The position numbers and the translations under genes are program-made. 64,000 nt of DNA from Deltaproteobacteria bacterium (lineage in GTDB: Bacteria > Lernaellota > Lernaellaia > JACKCT01). The notes beneath the pieces were generated by a model. It was given only the letters and a program-made list of their open reading frames with translations. It did not search any database and was not told the DNA's origin. The stretch is from assembly GCA_027493875.1 (NCBI GenBank), contig JAOSJX010000022.1, positions 310,001 to 374,000 on the forward strand, written 5' to 3'. Positions 10,106-18,711 of this stretch are shown here, one piece after another (the first letter of the stretch is position 1; each line of letters starts with the position of its first letter).

Positions 10106-11426
10106 GGAGCGGCCTCGAAGCGCGCGCTGAACCAGCGCACGAGATCCGGCGCCTCCTGAATCAGAAAGGTCGGCGCGTGCGTTCCGGAGTGAATCGGGGT
10201 TTCCGGGTCGACCCGCGCGCCGTGGGTCGTGAGCAACTCCGTGAACGGCGCGATGTGGTGCTGGAAAAAGAAGGCGTCGCGGTCGCCGGCGACAAGATAG
10301 AAAGCGTGCGCCCGCAGGTTCAGGTCGCCGCTTCGCGCGAGGTCCATCGGATTCTCGGCGCGCAGCCGCTCCCAAACCGGACGGTCGGTTTTCCAGACCG
10401 GTCCGGGCTCGCGGTCGCTGTCGAAGACCGGCCAGTAGGCCCACTCGTCGGTAAACGTCCCGAGCTTGCCGGCCCGGAAAACGGCGCGCCGCGGTTGGTC
10501 CTTCGTGATCGGTTTGTAGCGCCGCGCGTTGTACGGACGCAGATGCGAACCGCCGATCGCATAGCGCGCGTCGATATCCGCCGCGAGACCGGCGACGCTT
10601 TGCGCGAGCCACGGTTTCTTGAGAGCGAGCTTCAGCGCCGCGAATCCACCGGCGGAATAGCCGGCCAGCCCCACGCCCGCGGCGTCCCGCCGGACCCGGT
10701 ACGTTTCGCCGACCCACGGCACGAGCTCGTCGACGATGAAATCCTCGAACCGCCCGAGGTTGGAGTTGACGCCCCACGATCCAAGCCGCTCGTCGAGGCT
10801 CGTCGCCGGATCGTCGGCGCCCGTCCCGCCGATCGAAATGTCCGGAAAAACGGCGATGAACGGTTTGATCTCACCCGCGGCCACCGCGTTGTCGACGGCG
10901 CGGATGAAAATCGGCGCCAGGTGAATCGGCCGGTCGAGATAACCATGGAAGAAGAAAACAACCGGCCACGGTTCCTCGGAGCTTTCGTATCCGGCGGGCA
11001 GGTGCACCAGCAGATCGCGATCGCCGCCGAGAATTTCCGCTTCGGAAGCGGGGCTGCCGAACCACGCCCGCGCCGTCCGGGCCGCCCTCTTTCATGAACG
11101 CGTGCACGATGCCCGGCCCGTGGTAGGTCACCGCGATCGTCGGCGGCACGAGGTGTTTCGAGTCCTCCGGGCCGTGCAGGTTTCGTCCCGGTAGCCGCGC
11201 CAAAAAAACGCGCCGCAAACAAAACTGCGGCGGCGATCAACACGATTTTCAAGAGGCGGTCGCGCCGCGAAGGTTTTTTCGCCGGGGGCGGCGGCGCGGC
11301 CGGAGGTTTTTCCGGCGCTTGCGGCTCTTTGACCTCCGGCGCGGGCGGTTTTTCCCTGGCCGGGGGCGGCGTCTCGTCGAGCAGGCTTAAAAGATCGTGA
11401 TCCTCGCCGTTCCGGTCCTCGCTCAT
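10102..11426 (-). CDS. Esterase/alpha-beta hydrolase (EstA/esterase-D type) with N-terminal membrane anchor (frameshifted)
   Basis: The ATG at 11426 overlaps the asnS stop (ATGA). An N-terminal cytoplasmic Pro/Glu-rich stretch ([16 protein letters not shown]) precedes one transmembrane segment ([17 protein letters not shown]). The periplasmic hydrolase has [10 protein letters not shown] (oxyanion), the nucleophile elbow GYSAGG, and C-terminal Asp/His candidates ([15 protein letters not shown]). It resembles the putative esterase family PF00756, which includes feruloyl and S-formylglutathione esterases. Two shifts are needed: a T7 run at 11202-11208, where T6 restores [15 protein letters not shown], and one near 11060. 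It is coupled to the SGNH membrane protein, so both probably edit ester groups in the envelope. Confidence 0.8.
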
Positions 11427-12730
11427 GGATAGAGCCGGCCGAGCGTGCGCGGAAAAGGAATCGTCTCGCGCAAATGACGCACGCCGCAAATCCACGCGCA
11501 GACGCGCTCGACACCCATGCCGAATCCGGCGTGCGGGATGGACCCGTAGCGGCGGACGTCCAGATACCACGCGAACGCCTCGCGCGGCAGTTCGTGGCGG
11601 TCGATTTTGGCCACCAGCGTGTCGTAATCGTCTTCGCGCTGGCCGCCGCCGACGATTTCGCCGTACCCCTCGGGCGCGAGCACGTCCAGGCACAGCGCCT
11701 TGGTCGGGTCCGCCGGATCGTTCTTCATATAAAACGCCTTCACCGCCGCCGGATAACGATGGACGATCACGGGGAGGTCGTAGCCCGACGACAGGGCCGT
11801 CTCGTGCTCGGCGCCGAAATCGCCGCCCGGCTCGAAGGGCACGTCGAACTCCGCCTGCTTGGCGAGCAGAATCTTCGAGGCCTCCTCGTAGCTGATCCGC
11901 GGAAAGGGCTTTTGCACGGCGCGCAGCTTGTCCACGTCGCGTTCGAGCACGGCCAGTTCGTTCTGGCTGCGTTCCACGGTGCGCGCGACGATTTCCACGA
12001 GAAAATCCTCGGCCAGATCCATGTTGCCGTCGTGGTCCATGTACGCCACTTCCGGCTCGACCATCCAGAATTCCGTCAGATGGCGGCGCGTCTTGCTCTT
12101 CTCCGCGCGGAACGTGGGACCGAAGCAATAGACCTTGCCGAACGCCTGGCACGTCGGCTCGTTGTAGAGCTGCCCCGACTGCGACAGGTAGGCCGTCTCG
12201 CCGAAATAATCCGTCGCGAACAGCGTCGTCGTGCCCTCGCAGGCGTTGCCCGTGAGGATCGGCGCGTCGACCAGCGTAAAGCCGCGCTCGTCGAATTAGT
12301 TGCGGATCGCCATGATCAGGTTGTGGCGCACGCGCAGGATCGCGTGTTGCGTGCGCGAGCGAATCCACAGATGCCGGTTGTTCATCAGGAAATCGACCCC
12401 GTGCTCCTTGGGGGAGATCGGATAGTCCGCCGTGTTCTGGAGAATTTCGAGTCCGGTCATGTCGATCTCGAAGCCGATCGGCGAACGCTTATCCTCTTTC
12501 ACCGTCCCGCGGACGACGATGGCGCTCTCCTGCCCCAGATGGTCCGCCGCGGCGAAGGTTTCCTCGTCGAAGTGGCCCTTGAACATCACGCACTGAATGG
12601 TCTGCGTCCCGTCGCGGACCTGGAGGAAATGGAGCTTTCCGCTCGAACGCTTGTTCGCCAGCCAGCCGCGCAGTTCGATTTCCTTGCCGACGTGCTCGGC
12701 GATCTCCCGGACGTAAACGTGTGAAGGCAT
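11423..12730 (-). CDS. asnS: Asparaginyl-tRNA synthetase (in-frame TAA at codon 145)
   Basis: The ATG at 12730 ([17 protein letters not shown]) begins the OB anticodon-binding domain. The class II catalytic core follows with [27 protein letters not shown] (motif 2) and GFGMGVERV (motif 3). Length is 436 codons, normal for AsnRS. A TAA at 12296-12298 interrupts the frame in AIRN-stop-FDERGF, where homologues usually have an aromatic residue. The downstream frame is unchanged for another 290 codons, so this is a substitution rather than an indel. An essential enzyme is unlikely to be truncated here, so sequencing error or recoding should be considered. The stop overlaps the next gene by four bases. 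Confidence 0.9.
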
Positions 12731-12737
12731 ATTTATC

Positions 12738-14512
12738 CTACGAACTTTTTTGATCCGGAGGCCGAGGTCCTCGAGTTGGTCCTCCGCCACCGCGGATGGT
12801 GAGCCGGTCATCAGGCACGCCGCCTTCGCCGTTTTCGGAAACGCGATGACGTCGCGGATGTTCGTCGTTCCGGTAAGCAGCATCGTCAGGCGGTCGACGC
12901 CCAGCGCGATCCCGCCGTGGGGCGGCGTGCCGTACGCCAGCGCCTCGAGAAGGAAGCCGAATTTTTCCTTCGCCTCCTCTTCGCCGATCTTGAGCGCCCG
13001 GAACATCGCGCGCTGCGTCGCGGCGCGGTGGATTCTCGTGGAACCGCCGCCGATCTCGTAACCGTTCCAGACCAGGTCGTACGCGTTGGCCAGAACGCGG
13101 CCCGGATCGGTCTCCAGCAGATCGATGTCTTCGGCCCGCGGGCTGGTGAACGGATGGTGCATCGCGTAGTAGCGGCCGTCCTCCTCGCTCCATTCGAGCA
13201 ACGGGAAGTCGACGACCCAGAAGAGATCCTCACGGCGTTCGTCCACGAGCTTGAGGTCGCGGCCGAGCTTGACGCGCAGCGCCCCCATCGCGTCCAGCGC
13301 CACCTTCGGGGCGGCGGCCACGGCGAGCAGCGCGTCGCCGTCGGCCGGGTGAAACATGGCCGTCAGCCGGGTTTTTTCCGCGTCCGAGAAAAATTTGCTC
13401 GGCCCGCCCGTCCACTCGCCGCCGGCGAATTTCACGAAGACGAGGCCCTGCGCGCCGTAAACTTTGGCGAAATCGGTCAATTCGTCGACCTGCTTGCGGG
13501 AAAAGCCGCCGACCGGCGCCACGAGCCCGCGGATCGTTCCGCCGGCGCCGAGCACCGACTTGAACACGCCGAATTCCGTCGCCGAGAAAACGTCGTCGAG
13601 TTTCGAAAGCTCCAGCCCGAACCGCCGTTCCGGTTTGTCGGATCCGTAGCGGTCCATCGCGTCCCGGTACGACAATCGGTCGAGCGGCAGGCTCAGTTCC
13701 GCTCCTTTAAGGCGAAGCAGCCCCGCCATCATGCCTTCCACGACCTCGAACAGCTCGTCGCGCTCGTGGAAGCTCATCTCGATGTCGATCTGCGTGAACT
13801 CCGGCTGCCGGTCCGCGCGCAGGTCCTCGTCGCGGAAGCACTTCACGATCTGAAAATAGCGGTCGTACCCGGCCACCATCAGAAGCTGCTTGAAAAGCTG
13901 CGGGCTCTGCGGCAGCGCGTAGAAATGACCCGGGCTGATGCGCGACGGCACGATATAGTCGCGCGCGCCTTCGGGCGTGCTCTTCGTCAGAAACGGCGTT
14001 TCGATTTCGAGAAAGCCGGCGTCGGACAAATGGTTGCGGACGGTCCGCGCCGCCTCGTGCCGCAGCTTGAGCGTCTTCTGAAGAACGCCGCGCCGCAGAT
14101 CCAAATACCGGTAACGCAGCCGCAAATCCTCGCCCGCGTCCACGTCGTCGGCGATGACGAACGGCGGCACCTCGGCCGTGTTCAGGACGTCGAAGCCGTC
14201 GGCGACGACTTCCACGCCGCCCGTGGGAAGGGCGTCGTTCGCGGTGCCGTCGGGGCGAAGGCGGACGGTTCCGGACACCGCGAGAACGAATTCGTTGCGC
14301 GCGCTTTTCGCCCGCTTCAGCGCGGATTCGTCAACGTGGTCCGGGTCCACGACGATCTGCACGACGCCTTCGCGGTCGCGCAAATCGAGGAAGATCAGCC
14401 CGCCCAGATCGCGCCGTTTCGCGACCCATCCGCGCAGCGACACCGCGGCGCCGGCGTGCTCGGAACGTAAGTCTCCGCAATAGTGGGAGCGCTTTTTCAC
14501 CTTGTCCTCCAT
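12738..14512 (-). CDS. aspS: Aspartyl-tRNA synthetase, bacterial type
   Basis: The start MEDKVKKRSHYCGDLR matches the family N-terminus. The OB fold (GWVAKRRDLGGLIFLDLRDR), a catalytic core with PQSPQLFKQLLMVAG and FRDEDLRADRQPEFTQID (motif 2), the inserted GAD domain and GVDRLTML (motif 3) are all present, about 590 residues in total. It charges tRNA-Asp. As written there is no stop before asnS: the frame runs through KKVRRIN into MPSHVY, giving an apparent 777-residue ORF. One additional A in the A6 run (12746-12751) would produce GLRIKKSS-stop, with TAG at 12738-12740 and a Shine-Dalgarno AGGA for asnS. I therefore treat the fusion as an artefact. Confidence 0.92.
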
Positions 14513-14548
14513 GCCCCAAACGCGCGCACGCGCGGTGCGGCGATGCGG

Positions 14549-14575
14549 ATTATATCGGCGGTCGGGCACCGTCAA
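14549..14575 (-). promoter_or_regulatory. Probable promoter of the aspS operon
   Basis: On the minus strand a perfect TATAAT (14554-14549) lies 15 bases after TTGACG (14575-14570), about 35 bases upstream of the aspS ATG. The spacer is shorter than the optimum. Confidence 0.6.
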
Positions 14576-14744
14576 GGCGCGATCACGCGCGACGCGGCAG
14601 CGTTTCATGTCATGACGCGCGCTCGACATCGGGTCGGGATCATCATCGCCGCCGAGGAAAATGACCCAAACATTTCTAAAGGCGCGAGACGATAACGCCG
14701 AAGAAAAAAACGGAACTGAATCTACGGATCGGGGTGCAAAAAAA

Positions 14745-14774
14745 TTGACACAACATCTTGTGTGTTGCTATAGT
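14745..14774 (+). promoter_or_regulatory. Strong sigma70-type promoter upstream of a long leader, tRNA-Leu and the H1-like gene
   Basis: TTGACA (14745-14750) and TATAGT (14769-14774) are separated by 18 bases in an AT-rich pocket. No convincing gene starts within the next 440 bases. The first recognisable product downstream is tRNA-Leu at 15224, then the histone-like gene. Confidence 0.75.
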
Positions 14775-14779
14775 CGCGC

Positions 14780-15223
14780 CCCAAGGAGAATTGAAGAGCG
14801 CCATGCACGTGCATCGCACCCCTTCGGGGATGTTGACCGACAAGACCAACGCGGTCAGGGGCCGCGGTTTCATCGACAGTCATGACATCTCCTCGTCCCG
14901 CGATATGCGCGTCGCATTCTTCCGCGATCGCACCGTGTGCGATGACGGGTCGGCGCCGCTTCCCTTCCCGGTTCCCTTCTTTCGTTTTCGTCTCGCGGAT
15001 CACCTCGCGGGGATGCCGGATGGTCCGTCGTCTTCGCGGAGGAAAGGTTCCCTCGCGTCGTTTCGGCGCGTCGGGCTCGTTTGGTTACAACCGGGGGCGC
15101 GTCGCGGCCCCACGACTTTCTTGCTCCCAGCGAAAGGAGGAAGGTCGGAGCGAGACGGCGTCAATGAACTTTTCCTTAACAGGGGTAGGCGGCTAGGACT
15201 AAGATGTCGGTCGGGTTGCCTAC
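14780..15223 (+). other. Transcribed leader of unknown content
   Basis: About 440 bases lie between a consensus promoter and tRNA-Leu. An ATG-initiated frame exists from 14803 (MHVHRTPSGML) but it lacks a well-spaced ribosome-binding site, has no recognisable domain, and runs into the tRNA. Several GC-rich inverted segments (for example CACCCCTTCGGGG) suggest structured RNA. I could not match it to tmRNA, SRP RNA, 6S RNA or RNase P RNA by their signature motifs. Confidence 0.4.
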
Positions 15224-15307
15224 GCCTGGATGGTGAAACTGGCAGACGCGCAGGACTTAAAATCCTGTGACCGAAAGGTCGTGCGGGTTCGAGTCCCGCT
15301 CCAGGCA
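15224..15307 (+). tRNA. tRNA-Leu (anticodon UAA)
   Basis: The acceptor arm GCCTGGA pairs with TCCAGGC. The anticodon stem CAGGA/TCCTG carries the loop CTTAAAA (anticodon TAA). The long class II variable arm (GACC-GAAA-GGTC) and the T-arm GCGGGTTCGAGTCCCGC are clear. The discriminator is A, and CCA is not encoded. It reads UUA/UUG leucine codons. It lies only 37 bases before the H1-like ORF and probably shares its transcript. Confidence 0.97.
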
Positions 15308-15344
15308 GTCTGTGAAACGCTAACGCAGCAAGAGGAGGAATCGA

Positions 15345-16279
15345 ATGGCTGTGAAGAAAGCGGCGGCCAAAAAGGCCAAGAAACCCGCGAAGAAGACCGC
15401 GGCCAAAAAGAAGGCCCCGGCGAAGAAGAAGGCTCCGGCCAAGAAGAAGGCCGCCCCGAAGAAGAAAGCGGCCCCGAAGAAGAAGGCCGCCACGAAGAAG
15501 AAGGCGGCCCCGAAGAAGAAGGCCGCCAAGAAGCCGGCCAAGAAGAAGGCGGCCAAGAAGACGGCGGCCAAGAAGCCCGCCAAGAAGAAGGCGCCGGCCA
15601 AGAAGAAGGCCGCCAAGAAGCCCGCCAAGAAGAAAGCCGCCAAGAAGACGGCGAAGAAGAAGCCCGCCAAGAAGGCGCCGGCCAAGAAGAAGGCCCCCGC
15701 CAAGAAGAAAGCGGCTCCGAAGAAGAAGGCGGCCGCGAAGAAGCCCGCCAAGAAAGCCGCGCCCAAGAAGAAAAAGGCGTCACCTCTTAAGCCGGCCTCT
15801 ACAAAGTCTGCGGCCCAGAAGCCGGCGATATCTTCCACGGCCGCCCTTCCCGCGCGCGCGAAAGCGCCCGCGAAGAAGGACACCGCCGCCATGGCCCGCA
15901 AAAAGCTTACGGCGTTGCGCCCCATGGTGGAGACCATCAGTCAAATCACCACCTATTCCTTTTCGGTCCACGGGAAATCCCCGAGGGCCGCGTGTATTCC
16001 GGGCAAGGTTCGATCCTGCTGTCCAACGACCGACACACGCGCCGAGCCCAATACACGGTCACGTTCGATACCATTACCTATCGCGGAACGGCGCTTCTGC
16101 GGGGATCGTTGGCGGACAAGAACCTGGTGATCGTCCTCGACTATCACGAGCGTCCCTCCCATAAGGGCATGGTGGTTTCGCTCCACGAGCAAGACGCCAA
16201 AACCGGCAAGTTTATCGGCCGGGTGCTTTATCAGGGGCGCGCCGAAATGGGCGAAGAGGTCCTTACGCTCAGTTCGTGA
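15345..16279 (+). CDS. Histone H1-like Lys/Ala/Pro-rich protein fused to a C-terminal globular domain (frameshifted)
   Basis: The ATG at 15345 has GAGGAGG six bases upstream. Residues 1 to about 145 are an almost pure [13 protein letters not shown] repeat, as in bacterial histone H1 / HctB / AlgP-like DNA-binding tails. A Ser/Pro/Ala linker (to about residue 185) leads to a domain of about 125 residues with [40 protein letters not shown] and [19 protein letters not shown], which I do not recognise. One G (run at 15972-15974) is missing; adding it joins [14 protein letters not shown]. The tail should bind DNA nonspecifically and compact it. The globular part may add a regulatory or oligomerising function. 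A strong terminator follows. Confidence 0.8.
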
Positions 16280-16318
16280 ACGATATCCGCGTACGCGGCG
16301 TTTCGTTATCGATCGCAA

Positions 16319-16349
16319 TAAAAAAAGCCCTTCGGGGCTTTTTTTTATC
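16319..16349 (+). terminator. Intrinsic terminator of the H1-like gene
   Basis: AAAAAAAGCCC-TTCG-GGGCTTTTTTTT is a short hairpin with a UUCG tetraloop and a T8 tract. The flanking A-run makes it potentially bidirectional. Confidence 0.88.
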
Positions 16350-16429
16350 TCTCGCGCCGGGGTTCCCGCCGTGCATCTTGTGCGCGCCGCCGCTTCCGTT
16401 TACGTTGGCGCACCGCAAGGAGGACCGAC

Positions 16430-17458
16430 GTGGACGACCGCGAGCGACGCAATCTCGTCATGACGAAGGACGCATCCGCGCCTTCCGTGGAGAGCTTCTT
16501 TTTCAAGACCGCCGATCCCTCGGGCGCCACGTCGATCTGGGTGAAGTTCACGCTGCTCACGCCGGCCGGCGGACGCCCGGCCACGGCGGGCGTCTGGGCG
16601 ACGCGCGTCGTGCCCAACCGCCCCGAACGGTGCGTTGCCGCGCGGATCATCGTCCCGCGGTCCGAAGTTCGATTTGAAAACGGCCGCGCGGGATTCGCCA
16701 TCGGCGACAGCGCGTTCGGCGCCGGTTGGACGCGCGGTCAGTTGACCGACCTCTTCGGCCGGACGCTCGCGTGGGATCTGAAGCTCGACGACGCCGACCC
16801 GCTCTTTCTGTTTTCCAAAGCGTGGATGTACGACGCCAAGATCCCGCGCTTCAAAACGGCGACGCCCTACGCCGACACGCGCGCCCACGGGACCATCGCC
16901 GTCGACGGCACCGAGATCAAAGTCAACGGCGCGCGCGCGATGCAGGGGCACAACTGGGGCGCGGAGCATTCCGAGGAATACGCCTGGGCCCACTGCAACC
17001 GGTTCGACGATCATCCGAACACCGTTTTCGAGGGATTTTCCGCGCGCGTGCCGGCCGGGCCGTTCGGCAAGCCGATGATCTCCACCGCCGTGCTGCGCCA
17101 CGAGGACCGGACCTATCGATTTGACGGCTGGAAAAGCCTGCGCACGCGCGACATCGCGATCAACCGCCATAGCTGGAGCTTCACCTTCCGCCAGGGCCCC
17201 TACGCGCTGTCCGGCATGGTCATCGCGCACCGTCACGATTTCGCCGGGCTCTTCTACACGAACCCCGACGGCGCCGAGCGGCTGTGCGTCAACAGCAATC
17301 TCGCCAACATCAACATGGAACTGCTCGACGCCGCCACCGGCGACCGTATCATCAAACTTACGACCAACCGCGGCGCCATGCTCGAGCTGATCTCGCCCGA
17401 GAACTGGCACGATGTCTGCGTTTACGTTCCCGCCGAAGCTCGCGATTCATCCTCGTAA
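16430..17458 (+). CDS. CrtC/AttH-like (lipocalin-type) protein of unknown substrate
   Basis: The GTG start at 16430 has AAGGAGG six bases upstream. The 342-residue protein has no signal peptide. It shows GARAMQGHNWGAEHSEEYAW and a series of beta-rich segments with aromatic residues (RYRFDGWKS-like, SWSFTFRQG). The QGHNWG signature and beta-rich layout recall carotenoid 1,2-hydratase (CrtC), AttH and SVF1-type double lipocalins, which bind or modify hydrophobic molecules. I cannot assign a reaction. The gene is intact and stands 160 bases before selD on the same strand. Confidence 0.6.
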   Translation: MDDRERRNLVMTKDASAPSVESFFFKTADPSGATSIWVKFTLLTPAGGRPATAGVWATRVVPNRPERCVAARIIVPRSEVRFENGRAGFAIGDSAFGAGWTRGQLTDLFGRTLAWDLKLDDADPLFLFSKAWMYDAKIPRFKTATPYADTRAHGTIAVDGTEIKVNGARAMQGHNWGAEHSEEYAWAHCNRFDDHPNTVFEGFSARVPAGPFGKPMISTAVLRHEDRTYRFDGWKSLRTRDIAINRHSWSFTFRQGPYALSGMVIAHRHDFAGLFYTNPDGAERLCVNSNLANINMELLDAATGDRIIKLTTNRGAMLELISPENWHDVCVYVPAEARDSSS

Positions 17459-17526
17459 ATCCGGCCGTTTGGTATTCCGCCAAACGCGTCCTGTCGCCAT
17501 GGACGACGGCGGGTGCGGCTGCTTGT

Positions 17527-17541
17527 AATAGAGAATCTATT
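17527..17541. promoter_or_regulatory. 15-bp perfect palindrome upstream of selD
   Basis: AATAGA-GAA-TCTATT is a perfect inverted repeat with a 3-base centre in an otherwise GC-rich spacer, about 80 bases before the selD start. It could be an operator; no regulator is identified. Confidence 0.35.
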
Positions 17542-17619
17542 CCCTTTGCCTCCGCCGCGACGTTTGCTGTAACGTCACGCCGTGAGACGACATCCCACGA
17601 CACGAAAGGAACCCGCGCG

Positions 17620-18684
17620 ATGGATTTCCTCGCGAAGCTCGGCCGTCAAAAGACGCTGATGCAGACGCTCGCGCACGGCGCCGGTTGAGCCTGCAAGCTT
17701 GCGCCGGGGTCTCTGGCGGAGGTTTTGGCCAAGGTGCCGCAAGCGGTGAACGACCGCGTGTTGGTCGGCAACGCGACCAGCGACGACGCGGGCGTGTATC
17801 TTCTCGCCGACAACCTCGCCATCGTGCAGACCGTCGATTTCTTCACGCCGATCCTCGAAGACGCCTACCAGTTCGGACGCATCGCCGCCGCCAATTCCAT
17901 CTCGGACATCTACGCCATGAACGGCACGCCGCTGACCGCACTCAACATCACGGCCTTCCCCGAGGCGACGCTGCCGATGACGATGCTCGAGGATATTCTG
18001 CGCGGCGGCGCGGAAATGGCGATCGAGGCGGGGGTCGCGATCATCGGCGGGCACACGATCGACGACGCGGAACCGAAGTACGGTCTGGCCGTTACCGGCA
18101 TTGTGGACCCGCGGCGCATCTGGCGGAACGTCGGCGCGAAGCCGGGCGACAAGCTCGTCCTATCCAAACCCATCGGCACCGGGGTCCTGGTGAACGCGAT
18201 CCGCAAAGGCAAGGCGGGGCGCGACGCGGTCGACGCGGTCATCCAGGTGACGACGACGCTCAACGCCGGCGCCCGCGATGCGGCGCAAGATATCGAGGTC
18301 CACGCGTGTTCGGACGTCACCGGGTACGGGCTGCTCGGCCACCTCAAGGAAATGACGAAGGGATCGGGCGTCGGCGCGACCGTTCACGCCTCCGCGGTGC
18401 CGACGCTGCCCGATCTGATCGCGTATATCGGGCGCGGTCTCGTGCCGCCGGGGACCAAGAAGAATCTGCGTTTTGTGGAGGATTGGGCCCGCTTTGACGA
18501 TGACGTGCCGGCCGCGCACCGCACGGCGCTCGCCGACGCGATGACCTCCGGAGGGCTCCTGTTCGCCGTGCCGCCGGATCAGGTTGACGCGCTCGTCGCG
18601 AATCTGCGGTCGCGGAACACGCCTGCCGCGGCGGTGGTGGGCGAGATTACCGACGGGCCGGGTATCCGCGTCGTAAACCAATAG
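17620..18684 (+). CDS. selD: Selenide, water dikinase, selenocysteine-containing (in-frame UGA at codon 23)
   Basis: SelD makes selenophosphate from selenide and ATP for selenocysteine and selenouridine synthesis. The ATG at 17620 (MDFLAKLGRQ) follows AAAGGA. Codon 23 is TGA (17686-17688) in the context HGAG-U-ACK, exactly where SelD enzymes carry Cys or Sec before the catalytic Lys (here K26). Without readthrough the active-site segment is lost. Downstream motifs fit SelD: DDAGVYLL, QTVDFFTPI, GRIAAANSISDIYAMNG, GGHTIDD and HACSDVTGYGLLGHL. Length is 354 residues. A candidate bacterial SECIS hairpin follows the UGA (see 17702-17718). No frameshift is needed, unlike most neighbours. The gene implies that SelA/SelB and tRNA-Sec exist elsewhere. 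Confidence 0.93.
17702..17718 (+). promoter_or_regulatory. Candidate bacterial SECIS hairpin in selD
   Basis: Thirteen bases after the UGA, CGCCG pairs with TGGCG (one G-U pair), closing a 7-base loop GGGTCTC. The GGU within the apical loop is the feature SelB recognises in bacterial SECIS elements, and the position fits the short distance required. Confidence 0.6.
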
Positions 18685-18711
18685 CGCACGCAACGCGCAA
18701 AGGTGGGAACC

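Noticed and set aside
9785..12298. Reassignment of TAA/TAG to tyrosine
   Set aside because: Other genes in the window end with TAA or TAG in the right place (for example rpmA with TAA). Two cases are too few, and base-calling error explains them.
12296..14629. 777-residue AspRS-AsnRS fusion protein as a genuine novelty
   Set aside because: The fusion depends on an A6 run and is cut in AsnRS by an in-frame TAA. Adding one A recreates a stop and a proper ribosome-binding site.
14722..15003. Minus-strand 93-codon ORF across the leader region
   Set aside because: It has no ribosome-binding site or motif, and it overlaps a strong plus-strand promoter.
15030..15060. GAGGAAAGG resembling the conserved P4 segment of RNase P RNA
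   Set aside because: The following bases do not match GTCCGGGCT, and the 3' partner ACAGAA-type segment is absent.
17725..18684. SelD starting at the internal ATG 17725
   Set aside because: It would lack the catalytic Lys and Cys/Sec segment. The upstream 35 codons are in frame across a UGA with a SECIS-like hairpin.
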